Assembly: GCF_006716745.1 (NCBI RefSeq)
Contig: NZ_VFPP01000001.1
Span: forward strand, 3,968,001-4,032,000
DNA: 64,000 bases
Source: Saccharothrix saharensis
GTDB taxonomy: Bacteria > Actinomycetota > Actinomycetes > Mycobacteriales > Pseudonocardiaceae
Reading direction: 5' to 3'
A program made the position numbers and the translations under genes. Shown here piece by piece: positions 1 through 7,761 of this stretch. The notes under the pieces were generated by a model. It had not been told where the DNA came from, did no database searches, and worked only from the letters and a program-made list of their open reading frames with translations. Position 1 is the stretch's first letter. The number at the start of each line of letters is the position of its first letter.

Positions 1-849
1 TCCGGACCAGCTGAAGACCGTTTCGGTGATCACCGCGCCACCGAAACCCGCGCCGATGTTGAGCGAGGAGACCGTGATGATCGGGATGAGCGCGTTGCGG
101 AACGCGTGCCGGAAGATCGACCGCGCCTCCGAAATGCCCTTGGCCTGCGCCGTGCGCACGTAGTCGGCGTTCAGCGTCTCCAGCATCGAAGCCCGCTGGA
201 AGCGGCTGTAGAGCGCGAACTGGATGACCACCAGCGAAATCGTGGGCAGGATGTACGCGCCGCTGTACTGGAACACCTGCTGGCCGAAGCTGCCGCCGAA
301 CCCGTCACCCGGCGGACCCGCCGTGATGATCCAGCGGTCGGCACCGATGGACTCCAGCCAGTTGTTCAGCTCGATACCCCCGGCCTTGAGCACCAGGGCC
401 ACGCAGAACAACGGCATCGAGAACATCGCGAACGATATTCCCGTCGCCGTGTAGTCGAATATCGAGTACTGTCTCACCGCGCCGATGACGCCGACGACGA
501 TGCCGAGCAGCAGCGCGATGATCTCCGCGCCGAGGATCAGCCGCAGCGTCACGCCGAACGCCTTGAGCAGCTCTTCCTTGACCGGCTTGCCCGCGTTGCC
601 GGGGACGACGGACTCGCCCCAGTCGCCGGTCACGAAGTCGCCGGCCCAGTCGACGTAGCGCTCCATGAACGGCTTGTTGTAGCCCGTCCGCTCGTACGCG
701 GCGGCGATCTCCGCCGGTGTCCGGGGCTTCTGGAGCTTCCACTCGCCCAGGGGATCGCCCATGGCGTTGACGAGACCGAAGCAGAGGAATGAAGCGACGA
801 TCAACAGCGGAATCGAGATCAACAACCGCCGGATTATGTAACGGAACAT
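1..849 (-). CDS. ABC transporter permease, OppB/DppB type (partial)
   Basis: Inner-membrane permease of a peptide/nickel-class ABC importer; 283 residues are visible and the C-terminus lies beyond the left edge. ATG at 849 begins MFRYIIRRLL, followed by a strong first membrane helix (about residues 9-29), as in OppB/DppB. The cytoplasmic loop that contacts the ATPase is visible at about residues 228-255 (YVRTAQAKGISEARSIFRHA, the EAA-type motif with its G). The family is usually 310-340 residues, so little is missing. It lies downstream of the binding-protein gene on the same strand, with a strong hairpin between them. OppC- and ATPase-type partners would be expected beyond the left edge. The transported substrate cannot be told from sequence. 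Confidence 0.93.
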   Translation of the reverse strand, partial: MFRYIIRRLLISIPLLIVASFLCFGLVNAMGDPLGEWKLQKPRTPAEIAAAYERTGYNKPFMERYVDWAGDFVTGDWGESVVPGNAGKPVKEELLKAFGVTLRLILGAEIIALLLGIVVGVIGAVRQYSIFDYTATGISFAMFSMPLFCVALVLKAGGIELNNWLESIGADRWIITAGPPGDGFGGSFGQQVFQYSGAYILPTISLVVIQFALYSRFQRASMLETLNADYVRTAQAKGISEARSIFRHAFRNALIPIITVSSLNIGAGFGGAVITETVFSWSG

Positions 850-919
850 GACGAGTCTCTAGTCTCCCTAGGCACCCCCGCGTGCAAGCGTGGGAGCCTA
901 CCGGACGCGGACACCGTCC

Positions 920-950
920 GGGGGGCCGGTGCTTGTGGCACCGGCCCCCC
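920..950 (-). terminator. Strong hairpin between binding-protein gene and permease
   Basis: A perfect 13-bp inverted repeat (GGGGGGCCGGTGC and its complement) with a 5-nt loop lies between the binding-protein stop (1001) and the permease start (849). There is no T-run. Such hairpins often cut down expression of permease genes relative to the abundant binding protein, or protect the upstream mRNA end. That role is inferred. Confidence 0.7.
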
Positions 951-1000
951 GGCGGTTGGGTAATGCTTTACCTACCTGGACTCACCGAGCCCGGCGTTTA

Positions 1001-2824
1001 CTACTTCTTCTGCCAGGCGTACAGGTTCCAGGTCACACCGCCACCGACACCGATGTACGAGATCGGGCCGATGTCCGCGCTCGACGCCGCGAAGTCGGTC
1101 AACTGGAACAGCGGCACGCTGTGCAGGTCGTCCCGCATGATCTTGTCGGCGTCGTTCATCATCGTGACGCGCTTCTGGTAGTCGAGCTCGCTGTTCGCGG
1201 CCGCCCACTTCTCCGTCAGAGCGGCGGAGTCGTAGTTGTTGTAGTTGGCCGAGCCGCCCTTGTCCTTCTGCGCGTAGTTGCCGTACGCACCGGCCTTCAG
1301 CGGCTGGCCGACCCACGCGAACAGCGCGGCCTCGAACTCGCTCGCCGGGAGGCGCTTGTCGTTGAAGTCGGCCGCCTGGTCGTCGACGATCTCGATGCCG
1401 GCCTGCTTGCACTTGTCCTGCAGGATGCGCACGGTGTCCGCACGGCGCTGGACGATCTTGTGGCCCAGCTTGAAGGACGCCCGGAACTCGCCCTTGGTGT
1501 AGATGCCGTCGGCGCCCTGCTTCCAGCCGGCGTCCTCGAGGGTCTTCTTGGCCGCCGCGACGTCACCCTTGCCGGTGTCGCTGTAGTGGTCCTCGTAGCC
1601 GACCTCGTTCGGCATGAACGTCAGGCTGCCGAGCGGCTTGGCGTTCGGGTCCACGTCCGCGACCAGCTTCTCGACCAAGGCGTCCCGGTCGAAGCACTGG
1701 GCGATCGCGGTGCGCAGCTCCTTGTTCTGCTTGAACAGCGGCAGCGCCATGTTGAAGTCGACGTGCTCGTAGGTCTGGCCACCGGCGGCGTAGACGTCGA
1801 ACGCGCTGTCACCACGCAGCTGCTGCGCGACGGCCGCGTCGGCCTGCGGCGCGATGACCTGGACTTCCTTGTTCTGCAGCTGCTGAGCCGCCGACTGGGC
1901 GTCGGTGTTCGTCTTCAGGATGACCTTGGCCGGGCCACCGGGGTTGCCCCACCACTTCTCGTTGCGCTCGAGGACCGTCTGGTCCTTGAGGTCCGCCGAG
2001 ACGATCTTGTACGGGCCGCCGGACAGCGCGACCGCCGGGTCGAAGCCCCGCCAGCCGGTGGTGTAGAACTCGGCGACCTTCTTGACCGTCTCGTCGTTCT
2101 GCGAGGGCAGCACCTTGGTGATGTCCGCGACGCCGGTCTTCTGCTCCAGGACGTGCGCCGGCAGCAGGCTGTCGCTACCCGGCTGCGAGAACAGGGCGCG
2201 GTAGTCGGCGAACGCCTTGTCCTTGAAGAACGTGGTGGTGACGGTCTTGCCGTCCTCGGAGCACTCGAGCTTCTCGATGTCCTTGTAGCCCGTGTCGGAC
2301 GAGTCGAAGATCGAGGCTTCCGTGCCGTCGTCGCCCTTGACCGTGGCCTTGCTGGTCGCGGCCAGCCACTTCAGGTGGAAGTCGTCGCAGTCGATGGCCT
2401 CGCCATCGGACCAGACGGCGGCCTTCTGGACCTTCCACTCGATGGTCTGCGGGTCGGTGGACGTGACCTTGATGTGCTCCATCAGGTCGCCGTCGACCTT
2501 GATGATCACCTTGCCGTCGACCAGGTCGGTGACGTAGGGCGAGGGCTGCACGTTGGACAGCGCGATGGTGCTCGCGAAGTTGTTCGTGGCACCGATGTTG
2601 TTGTTGTAGTTGCTGAAGCCTTCTTCCACGGCGATCGCGACCTCGCCGATGTCCTCCACCTTCGGACGCTTCAACACCTCGTCCGCGCTACCGATGGCAC
2701 CCGGGTCGGCATCCTGCGGCCCGCTCTGGTCGCCGCCGCCGGCGCCGCCGCCACCACACGCGCTCAGCACGAGCGCGGCACCGGTCAACAGCGCAAGCGC
2801 CGAGACAGCCTTTGATCTCCTCAT
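1001..2824 (-). CDS. ABC transporter substrate-binding lipoprotein, family 5
   Basis: Extracellular lipid-anchored receptor of the peptide/nickel-type importer whose permease follows. 607 residues from ATG 2824, chosen because it gives MRRSKAVSALALLTG and a lipobox VLSAC with the lipid-accepting Cys at residue 23, followed by a Gly-rich linker. An AGGAGG ribosome site lies 10 nt upstream; a GTG two codons earlier is also possible. The rest fits a full-length SBP_bac_5 fold (family 500-600 residues), with motifs such as IEWKVQKAAVWSDGEAI and the LEDAGWKQGADGIYTKGE type C-lobe repeat. The in-frame extension to 3010 has no signal and is upstream DNA. Ligand unknown; oligopeptides are the family default. 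Confidence 0.93.
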   Translation of the reverse strand: MRRSKAVSALALLTGAALVLSACGGGGAGGGDQSGPQDADPGAIGSADEVLKRPKVEDIGEVAIAVEEGFSNYNNNIGATNNFASTIALSNVQPSPYVTDLVDGKVIIKVDGDLMEHIKVTSTDPQTIEWKVQKAAVWSDGEAIDCDDFHLKWLAATSKATVKGDDGTEASIFDSSDTGYKDIEKLECSEDGKTVTTTFFKDKAFADYRALFSQPGSDSLLPAHVLEQKTGVADITKVLPSQNDETVKKVAEFYTTGWRGFDPAVALSGGPYKIVSADLKDQTVLERNEKWWGNPGGPAKVILKTNTDAQSAAQQLQNKEVQVIAPQADAAVAQQLRGDSAFDVYAAGGQTYEHVDFNMALPLFKQNKELRTAIAQCFDRDALVEKLVADVDPNAKPLGSLTFMPNEVGYEDHYSDTGKGDVAAAKKTLEDAGWKQGADGIYTKGEFRASFKLGHKIVQRRADTVRILQDKCKQAGIEIVDDQAADFNDKRLPASEFEAALFAWVGQPLKAGAYGNYAQKDKGGSANYNNYDSAALTEKWAAANSELDYQKRVTMMNDADKIMRDDLHSVPLFQLTDFAASSADIGPISYIGVGGGVTWNLYAWQKK

Positions 2825-3036
2825 CGACACGTGCCCTCCTAGCACTGGGTTGGAGCGACCGTTTGGGCCGACTTCCACCCATAACCGTGATGTGCCAAAC
2901 GCGCCCCGAACCGACACACCGTTGCAGCACGATAAGAAGCCGCGCGCGGCACGGTCACTGCCCATCGGCCGATCGTGACCAAAGGGTGACACGTTGGTCG
3001 CAGCATGCAACTCCGTCGTTACCGGGCGGGAGCGTT

Positions 3037-3065
3037 CGTTAACCGGACGACGGGAATACTGTCAA
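3037..3065 (-). promoter_or_regulatory. Possible promoter of the binding-protein gene
   Basis: Reading leftward, a perfect TTGACA (3065-3060) is followed after 17 nt by TTAACG (3042-3037), about 210 nt upstream of ATG 2824. The -10 match is weak, so this is tentative. The 291-nt gap 2825-3115 holds no gene. Confidence 0.35.
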
Positions 3066-3115
3066 TACTGCCCCGCACACGCATCTTGAAGCCAGTGTTT
3101 CGGCCAGGTCAACGG

Positions 3116-4786
3116 TCAACGATCTTCCCGCCGCCAGGCCCGCGCGGTGCTCAGCGGACCGGCGAACGGCGCACCGGCGGTGACGTTCTGCGCGGCCGGC
3201 AGGACTACCAGCAGGTCCGCTACCTGGAACAACGGCATCGAGACCGCCTGCTGCCAGAGCACCGGCTCGACGGTCTCGAGCGCGTCGGCGAGCAGCACCT
3301 GCCCGCTGAGCGCCTGGTCGATCACCGGCTGGACCGCCTGGTCGCAGAAACCCGACAGATTCGCCGGAATGGGTGTACCGCCGTCCTGCGGGGTGGGCCG
3401 GCAGCCGAATGTGGACGCCAGAACGGCCGCGGAATCGCCGGTGTCCACCTGGGGCACGACGGCAATGTCGACCGGCTCATTGGACGCGGCGGTATCCGAC
3501 AGATCTTCACCGAACAACTCATTGGGCTGCGTTGTCAGGATGCGCGCGGCGATTCCGGACAATGACAGTTGACGCTGAACGCGGTTCGCGACGGTCACGT
3601 AGGGCTCGATCCCGGCCGGTGCGGCGATGGTCAACTCCACCGGCTTGTCGTCACGGCCCCACTGCCCGCCCGCCGGTCGGGTGTAACCCGCTTCGGTGAG
3701 CAGTTGCACCGGGTCACCGGTCTTGGCGGGCATGGTGGCGACGTACCCGGGCTTGCTCGGCGGGATCACCTGGGCGTCCGCGCGGAGTGCTTCGCTGGGT
3801 CCGCTGCGCGAGCCGGCGTCGATCAGGTCGTCCCGGTCGAGCAGGTTCATCACGGCGGTGCGGACCCGGACGTCCTGCATGCGGGGTGACGCCGGCCGGA
3901 ACAGGAGCTGCACCACTTCCGGGCGCGGCACGACGGCACTCGTGAGCGGGGTGGTCTTGGCCAGTTCGGCGATGTCCTTGGTCGCGATCGCGTCGGCGCG
4001 GATGAGCGCGACCTGCGCGTCACCGGAGTTCAACGCCTCGATCGTGTCGTGCTGGCTCGCGCGGCGCAGGACCAGGCGGTCCAGCGCGGGCGGCGCCTCC
4101 CAGAACCGGTCGCTGCGCTCGAGGACGATCTCGCCGCGCGGCTGGTCGAGCGAGCGGACCGCGAACGGCCCCGCCGTGGCCGGGAAGCTGTCGGCGAGCG
4201 CCGCGCCCCACCCGCCGGGCGCGTCCTTGAGCAGGTGGGCGGGCAGGAGGTTGCGGAACAGGCTGCGCCAGCCGGGGTAGGGCTTGCCGAACACGACCTC
4301 GACCACCTTGCCGCCCTCGCGGCTGGTGATGTCGTCGATCAGCCGGTACCCGGCGGGGTCGACCACGCCGGGCTCCTCGCGCATCCGCTGCCAGAGGTAC
4401 ACGAAGTCCTCGGCCGCGATCGGCGCCGAATCCGACCAGCTGGCATCCCGCCGCAACGTGTACGTCACCGTGTACGGCTCCGCGGCCGTCACCTCGGCAC
4501 CGACCAGCAGGTCCAGGTCGGCCCGGGGACTGCCGTCCGCGTCGGTCCGGAACGTCGAGGGCAGCAGCAGCGAGGCCAGCGCGGTCGTCACGGTGCTCTG
4601 GTTGGCCAGCGTGTGCGGGTTGTAGCCGCCCTTGACGTCGTCCACGCCGACGACGACCTCGTTCTGCTTCTCCTTCGGGACGACCGTCATCCCCGGCGTC
4701 GACGGCACCAGGGGCGGTGGCGGTGTCGCCGTGCAACCCGCCAGCGCGAGCGCAGCCACCACCGCAAGAACCTTTCGCGTCCCCAT
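3116..4786 (-). CDS. ABC transporter family-5 substrate-binding lipoprotein (second copy)
   Basis: A second, divergent family-5 solute receptor, 556 residues. ATG 4786 gives MGTRKVLAVVAALALAGC, a signal peptide with lipobox LAGC (lipidated Cys 18) and a Pro-rich linker. The longer frame to 4867 adds an Arg-rich stretch with no signal and was rejected. Family features include the YTLRRDASWSDSAPIAAEDF segment, where the family has its W-DG-P-A-DF motif, and the late VQLLTEAGYTRPAGGQW segment. It is same-strand with the first binding protein but 291 nt upstream of it, with its own upstream region. No obvious Shine-Dalgarno was seen. It probably serves a related importer; ligand unknown. Confidence 0.9.
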   Translation of the reverse strand: MGTRKVLAVVAALALAGCTATPPPPLVPSTPGMTVVPKEKQNEVVVGVDDVKGGYNPHTLANQSTVTTALASLLLPSTFRTDADGSPRADLDLLVGAEVTAAEPYTVTYTLRRDASWSDSAPIAAEDFVYLWQRMREEPGVVDPAGYRLIDDITSREGGKVVEVVFGKPYPGWRSLFRNLLPAHLLKDAPGGWGAALADSFPATAGPFAVRSLDQPRGEIVLERSDRFWEAPPALDRLVLRRASQHDTIEALNSGDAQVALIRADAIATKDIAELAKTTPLTSAVVPRPEVVQLLFRPASPRMQDVRVRTAVMNLLDRDDLIDAGSRSGPSEALRADAQVIPPSKPGYVATMPAKTGDPVQLLTEAGYTRPAGGQWGRDDKPVELTIAAPAGIEPYVTVANRVQRQLSLSGIAARILTTQPNELFGEDLSDTAASNEPVDIAVVPQVDTGDSAAVLASTFGCRPTPQDGGTPIPANLSGFCDQAVQPVIDQALSGQVLLADALETVEPVLWQQAVSMPLFQVADLLVVLPAAQNVTAGAPFAGPLSTARAWRREDR

Positions 4787-4884
4787 GGGTACGAGCGTGC
4801 CAGACGTCGCCGGCGGTCGACGCCCAACCCCACGACTCACACCCACCCGAGGAGTGACCCACGCCACCCGTACCGGGATGAGCG

Positions 4885-4918
4885 ACGGGCACCCCGGGCC
4901 GAAGCCCGAGGTGCCCGT
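4885..4918 (-). terminator. Hairpin downstream of typA
   Basis: A 9-bp outer stem (ACGGGCACC with GGTGCCCGT), one mismatch, and a 5-bp inner stem (CGGGC/GCCCG) close a CGAA tetraloop, 64 nt past the typA stop. Likely the typA terminator. It overlaps the first copy of the adjacent tandem repeat by four bases. Confidence 0.65.
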
Positions 4919-4956
4919 CAGCAGACCCTATATATCCGTCAGCAGACCGTATATAT
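4915..4956. repeat. Tandem 21-bp duplication with TATATAT core
   Basis: Two abutting 21-bp units (4915-4935 and 4936-4956) differ at one base. Each starts CCGTCAGCAGACC and ends TATATAT. This is the most AT-rich spot in the neighbourhood. It lies 26 nt after the typA stop and 129 nt upstream of the second binding-protein gene, so it could form part of that gene's promoter or operator. Confidence 0.8.
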
Positions 4957-4981
4957 AAGGAGTAGCCCGGAGCGGAAGGAC

Positions 4982-6883
4982 TCAGCCCCGCAGCTTGTTG
5001 CGGCTGCGCTCGCGGCCGCGCTGGTTGGCGTCCAGGATCACCTTGCGCACCCGCACGACCTCAGGCGCGACCTCGACGCACTCGTCGGGGGCGCAGAACT
5101 CCAGCGCCTCCTCCAGCGACAGCTTCCGCGGCCGGGCCAGCGTCTCCATCACGTCGGCGGTCGACGTGCGCATGTTCGTCAGCTTCTTCTCGCGGCACAC
5201 GTTGACGTCCAGGTCCTCGGCGCGCGGGTTCTCGCCGACGACCATGCCCTCGTACGCCTCGGCGCCGGGCTCCACGAAGAAGGTGCCGCGGTCGGCGAGC
5301 TGGATCATCGCGTACGCGGTGACCTGGCCGGACCGGTCAGCGACCAGCGAGCCGTTGTGCCTGGTCCGGATCTCGCCGGCCCACGGGCCGTAGCCCTCGG
5401 ACACCGCGTTGGCGATGCCGGTGCCGCGCGTCTCGGTCAGGAACTCGGTGCGGAAGCCGATGAGGCCGCGCGACGGCACGACGTACTCCAGCTTGATCCG
5501 GCCGGAGCCGTGGCCGGACATGTTCTCCATCCGGCCCTTGCGGTTGGCCAGCAGCTGGGTGATCGCGCCCAGGTGCTCCTCGGGGGCGTCGATCGTCAAC
5601 CGCTCGAACGGCTCGTGCAGCTTGCCGTCGACGGTCTTGGTGACCACCTGCGGCTTGCCGACGGTCAGCTCGAAGCCCTCGCGCTTCATCTGCTCGACCA
5701 GGATGGCCAGCGCCAGCTCACCGCGGCCCTGCACCTCCCAGGTGTCGGGGCGCTCGGTGGGCAGCACGCGCACGGACACGTTGCCGACCAGCTCCGAGTC
5801 CAGCCGGGCCTTGAGCATCCGAGCGGTCAGCTTCGTGCCGCCGCCGCGACCGGCCAGCGGCGAGGTGTTCACGCCGATGGTCATCGAGATCGCGGGCTCG
5901 TCCACGGTGATCCGGGGCAGCGGCTCCGGGTTGTCCACGTCGGCGAGCGTGTCGCCGATGGTGATCTCCGGGATGCCGGCGATGGCGACGAGGTCGCCCG
6001 CGCGCGCCTGCTCGGCGGGCACGCGGTCGAGCGCCTCGGTGATCAGCAGCTCGGTGATGCGGACCTTGTGCACGGAGCCGTCCTCGCGGCACCACGCCAC
6101 GGTCTCGCCCTTGCGGATGCGACCGGCCTCGATGCGGCAGAGCGCGATGCGGCCCAGGAACGACGACGCGTCGAGGTTCGTCACCAGCGCGCGCAGCGGC
6201 GCGTCGGCGTCACCCGTCGGGGCGGGAATGTGCTTGAACAGGACCTCGAACAGGACGTCGAGGTTCTCCTCGTCGGGCAGGCCGCCGTCCTCGGGCTGGT
6301 TCAGCGACGCCCGGCCGGCGCGCGCCGACGCGTAGACGACGGGCAGGTCGAGCACCGAGTCGTCGGCGCCGACCTCGGTGGCCAGGTCGAGCAGCAGGTC
6401 GTGCGCTTCCTCGACGACCTCGGAGATCCGGGCGTCGGGGCGGTCGACCTTGTTCACCACCAGGATCACCGGCAGGCCGGCGGCCAGGGTCTTGCGCAGG
6501 ACGAACCGGGTCTGCGGCAGCGGGCCCTCGGAGGCGTCCACCAGCAGCACGACGCCGTCGACCATGGACAGGCCGCGCTCGACCTCACCGCCGAAGTCGG
6601 CGTGCCCGGGGGTGTCGACCACGTTGATGGTCACCGGGCCGTCGGGCGTCTGGCGACGCACGGCGGTGTTCTTCGCGAGGATCGTGATGCCCTTCTCGCG
6701 CTCGAGCTCGCCCGAGTCCATGACCCGGTCGACGAGCTCGGCCCGTTCGGAGAAGGCGCCGGACTGGCGCAGCATGGCGTCCACGAGAGTGGTCTTGCCG
6801 TGGTCAACGTGCGCGACGATCGCGACGTTGCGCAGGTCGTTGCGGACCAGCGTTTCCTTGATCGACGCGGTGGCCGTGGGCAC
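4982..6883 (-). CDS. typA: Ribosome-associated GTPase TypA/BipA
   Basis: Translational GTPase of the EF-G family that acts on 50S ribosome assembly and stress adaptation. 633 residues, full length. G1 is AHVDHGKTT (residues 24-32), the switch I region has EREKGITILAKNT, G3 is DTPGHADFGGEVER and G4 is NKVDRPDA. Domain II, the EF-G III/V-like domains and the TypA-specific C-terminus (SLEEALEFCAPDECVEV) follow in order. The GTG start at 6883 is set by AGGAG six bases upstream and by the short conserved N-terminus. The 146 bp to the next gene on the right hold a divergent promoter region with a possible iron box. Confidence 0.98.
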   Translation of the reverse strand: MPTATASIKETLVRNDLRNVAIVAHVDHGKTTLVDAMLRQSGAFSERAELVDRVMDSGELEREKGITILAKNTAVRRQTPDGPVTINVVDTPGHADFGGEVERGLSMVDGVVLLVDASEGPLPQTRFVLRKTLAAGLPVILVVNKVDRPDARISEVVEEAHDLLLDLATEVGADDSVLDLPVVYASARAGRASLNQPEDGGLPDEENLDVLFEVLFKHIPAPTGDADAPLRALVTNLDASSFLGRIALCRIEAGRIRKGETVAWCREDGSVHKVRITELLITEALDRVPAEQARAGDLVAIAGIPEITIGDTLADVDNPEPLPRITVDEPAISMTIGVNTSPLAGRGGGTKLTARMLKARLDSELVGNVSVRVLPTERPDTWEVQGRGELALAILVEQMKREGFELTVGKPQVVTKTVDGKLHEPFERLTIDAPEEHLGAITQLLANRKGRMENMSGHGSGRIKLEYVVPSRGLIGFRTEFLTETRGTGIANAVSEGYGPWAGEIRTRHNGSLVADRSGQVTAYAMIQLADRGTFFVEPGAEAYEGMVVGENPRAEDLDVNVCREKKLTNMRTSTADVMETLARPRKLSLEEALEFCAPDECVEVAPEVVRVRKVILDANQRGRERSRNKLRG

Positions 6884-6992
6884 GCGGAACTCCTAGAGCT
6901 GTCTGTGCGAGGGAAGCCAGGCGCCGGACATGGATCGCGCGCAGCCTGAGTACAGCGTACCGGGCGTGGTGCCCTTACCACACACGGACGGC

Positions 6993-7012
6993 AGGTGAGG
7001 TCAGCCTCACCT
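6993..7012. promoter_or_regulatory. Possible DtxR/IdeR-type iron box
   Basis: An 8-bp perfect inverted repeat, AGGTGAGG-TCAG-CCTCACCT. Aligned to the IdeR/DmdR consensus TTAGGTTAGGCTAACCTAA it matches 14 of 19 positions (window 6996-7014). It sits between divergent typA (start 6883) and the small gene starting at 7030, 17 nt from the latter. Iron control is inferred only from the motif. Confidence 0.45.
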
Positions 7013-7029
7013 ACTCTGAGGACACCCGG

Positions 7030-7221
7030 ATGAGTGGAGCACGCCGCGTGGGCAAGGTCAAGGTGAAGAAGAAGTGCTGCCGTTCGACACCGAGGTGCAA
7101 GAGCTGTCCGGTGGTCGTGCTGCTCAAGGCCCGGGAGAAAGCCGCGAAGAAGGCGGCGAAGGCGGCGAAGAAGGAGCGCAAGGAGGAGAAGGAGAAAGGC
7201 AAGAAGAAGACGGCAGCGTGA
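7030..7221 (+). CDS. Small Cys-cluster, Lys-rich conserved protein
   Basis: 63 residues, strongly basic. A Cys cluster (Cys 16, 17, 23, 26; pattern CCx5CxxC) is followed by an Ala/Lys/Glu-rich helical tail (KAREKAAKKAAKAAKKERKE). It resembles short actinobacterial proteins of unknown function that begin (M)GKVxVKKxCC. The Cys set could bind a metal and the tail nucleic acid, but that is inference. ATG 7030 is preceded by GAGGA at good spacing; GTG 7048 would give the shorter form starting at GKVKVKKK. The putative iron box directly upstream makes a metal link worth noting. Confidence 0.7.
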   Translation: MSGARRVGKVKVKKKCCRSTPRCKSCPVVVLLKAREKAAKKAAKAAKKERKEEKEKGKKKTAA

Positions 7222-7230
7222 CAGCGACCG

Positions 7231-7246
7231 CCCGGCGCGTGCCGGG
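7231..7246. terminator. Small hairpin between convergent genes
   Basis: A 6-bp stem CCCGGC/GCCGGG with a GCGT loop lies in the 46-bp gap between the convergent small Cys/Lys-rich gene and the YCII gene. It could serve both directions. No T-run. Confidence 0.4.
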
Positions 7247-7267
7247 TGGGACGGATCCGCGCCGCGG

Positions 7268-7567
7268 TTAACCCATCACCGCTTCGTTCACCCTGGCCAG
7301 CTCGGGCGCGGTCCGGGTGGCCTGGAACTCCACCACCTGGTACTTCGCCAGCTTGCGGATCGCGAACGGGTCGGTGGCCAGCAGCGCGTCCAGCTTCCCG
7401 CGCACCATCGGCCGGGCGATGATCACGCCGCCGACCCGCGGCACTTGGCGGCCCGAGGCCAGGAAGTACCCGGCCTCGTACTGCTTCTTCAGCCACTCCA
7501 CGTGGTCCGGGAGGGTGTAGTCGACCTCGTCCAGGGGTGCGGTGTACTCCAGCAGCACGACGTACAT
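7268..7567 (-). CDS. YCII-family protein
   Basis: 99 residues from ATG 7567 (MYVVLLEYTAPLDEVD). YCII/YciI proteins are small ferredoxin-like-fold proteins with a conserved His and Asp, often of unknown activity. Here the conserved DHVEWLKKQYEAGYFLASG segment (the His within residues 20-25) and the DPFAIRKLAKYQVVEF C-terminal strand are present. Length matches the family. The extended frame to 7627 adds an unlikely leader. It diverges from the trpS leader, about 50 bp separating the two starts. Confidence 0.88.
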   Translation of the reverse strand: MYVVLLEYTAPLDEVDYTLPDHVEWLKKQYEAGYFLASGRQVPRVGGVIIARPMVRGKLDALLATDPFAIRKLAKYQVVEFQATRTAPELARVNEAVMG

Positions 7568-7619
7568 AGAAGAAATGTAGACCCGTGACACACCGGGGTC
7601 ACACGCTAGAATCGCGGCT

Positions 7620-7667
7620 ATGCGCACTCTTTACCCGTTCTGGTGGTCCGCCTTCCGGCGGCCCTGA
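7620..7667 (+). CDS. Tryptophan leader peptide of trpS attenuator
   Basis: A 15-residue reading frame, MRTLYPFWWSAFRRP, with two adjacent TGG codons (7641-7646) and a stop at 7665-7667, 94 nt upstream of trpS. Tandem Trp codons in such a short frame before a Trp enzyme gene are the classical mark of a leader peptide whose translation senses charged tRNA-Trp. No strong Shine-Dalgarno is present; the leader mRNA may begin very near the ATG. Confidence 0.88.
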   Translation: MRTLYPFWWSAFRRP

Positions 7668-7722
7668 GAACTGCGCGTCAGACGAACGCAGGCCGCCCGC
7701 TGGGGCGGCCTTCGTGCGTTCG
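7648..7722 (+). promoter_or_regulatory. Transcription attenuator of trpS (segments 1-4)
   Basis: Four segments can pair in mutually exclusive ways. Segment 1 CCGCC (7648-7652) pairs with segment 2 GGCGG (7657-7661). Segment 2 GGCGGCC (7657-7663) can instead pair with segment 3 GGCCGCC (7691-7697), the antiterminator. Segment 3 GGCCGCCC (7691-7698) can pair with segment 4 GGGCGGCC (7703-7710). This terminator is extended by CGAACGCA/TGCGTTCG (7683-7690 with 7715-7722). A ribosome stalled on the Trp codons would mask segment 1 and favour 2:3, allowing trpS expression. Confidence 0.85.
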
Positions 7723-7761
7723 GGGGTCCGGTCGAGCGGGCACACCCCCGAAGGGATCACC

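Noticed and set aside
1001-3010. Longer start (3010) for the first binding protein
   Set aside because: It would bury the signal peptide; lipobox and AGGAGG support 2824.
4915-4956. Tandem repeat as a CRISPR or minisatellite
   Set aside because: Only two abutting copies and no spacers.
4049-6949. 966-codon open frame on the + strand across typA
   Set aside because: Antisense shadow of a clear typA gene; Arg/Val/Gln-rich product with no family features, caused by high GC third positions.
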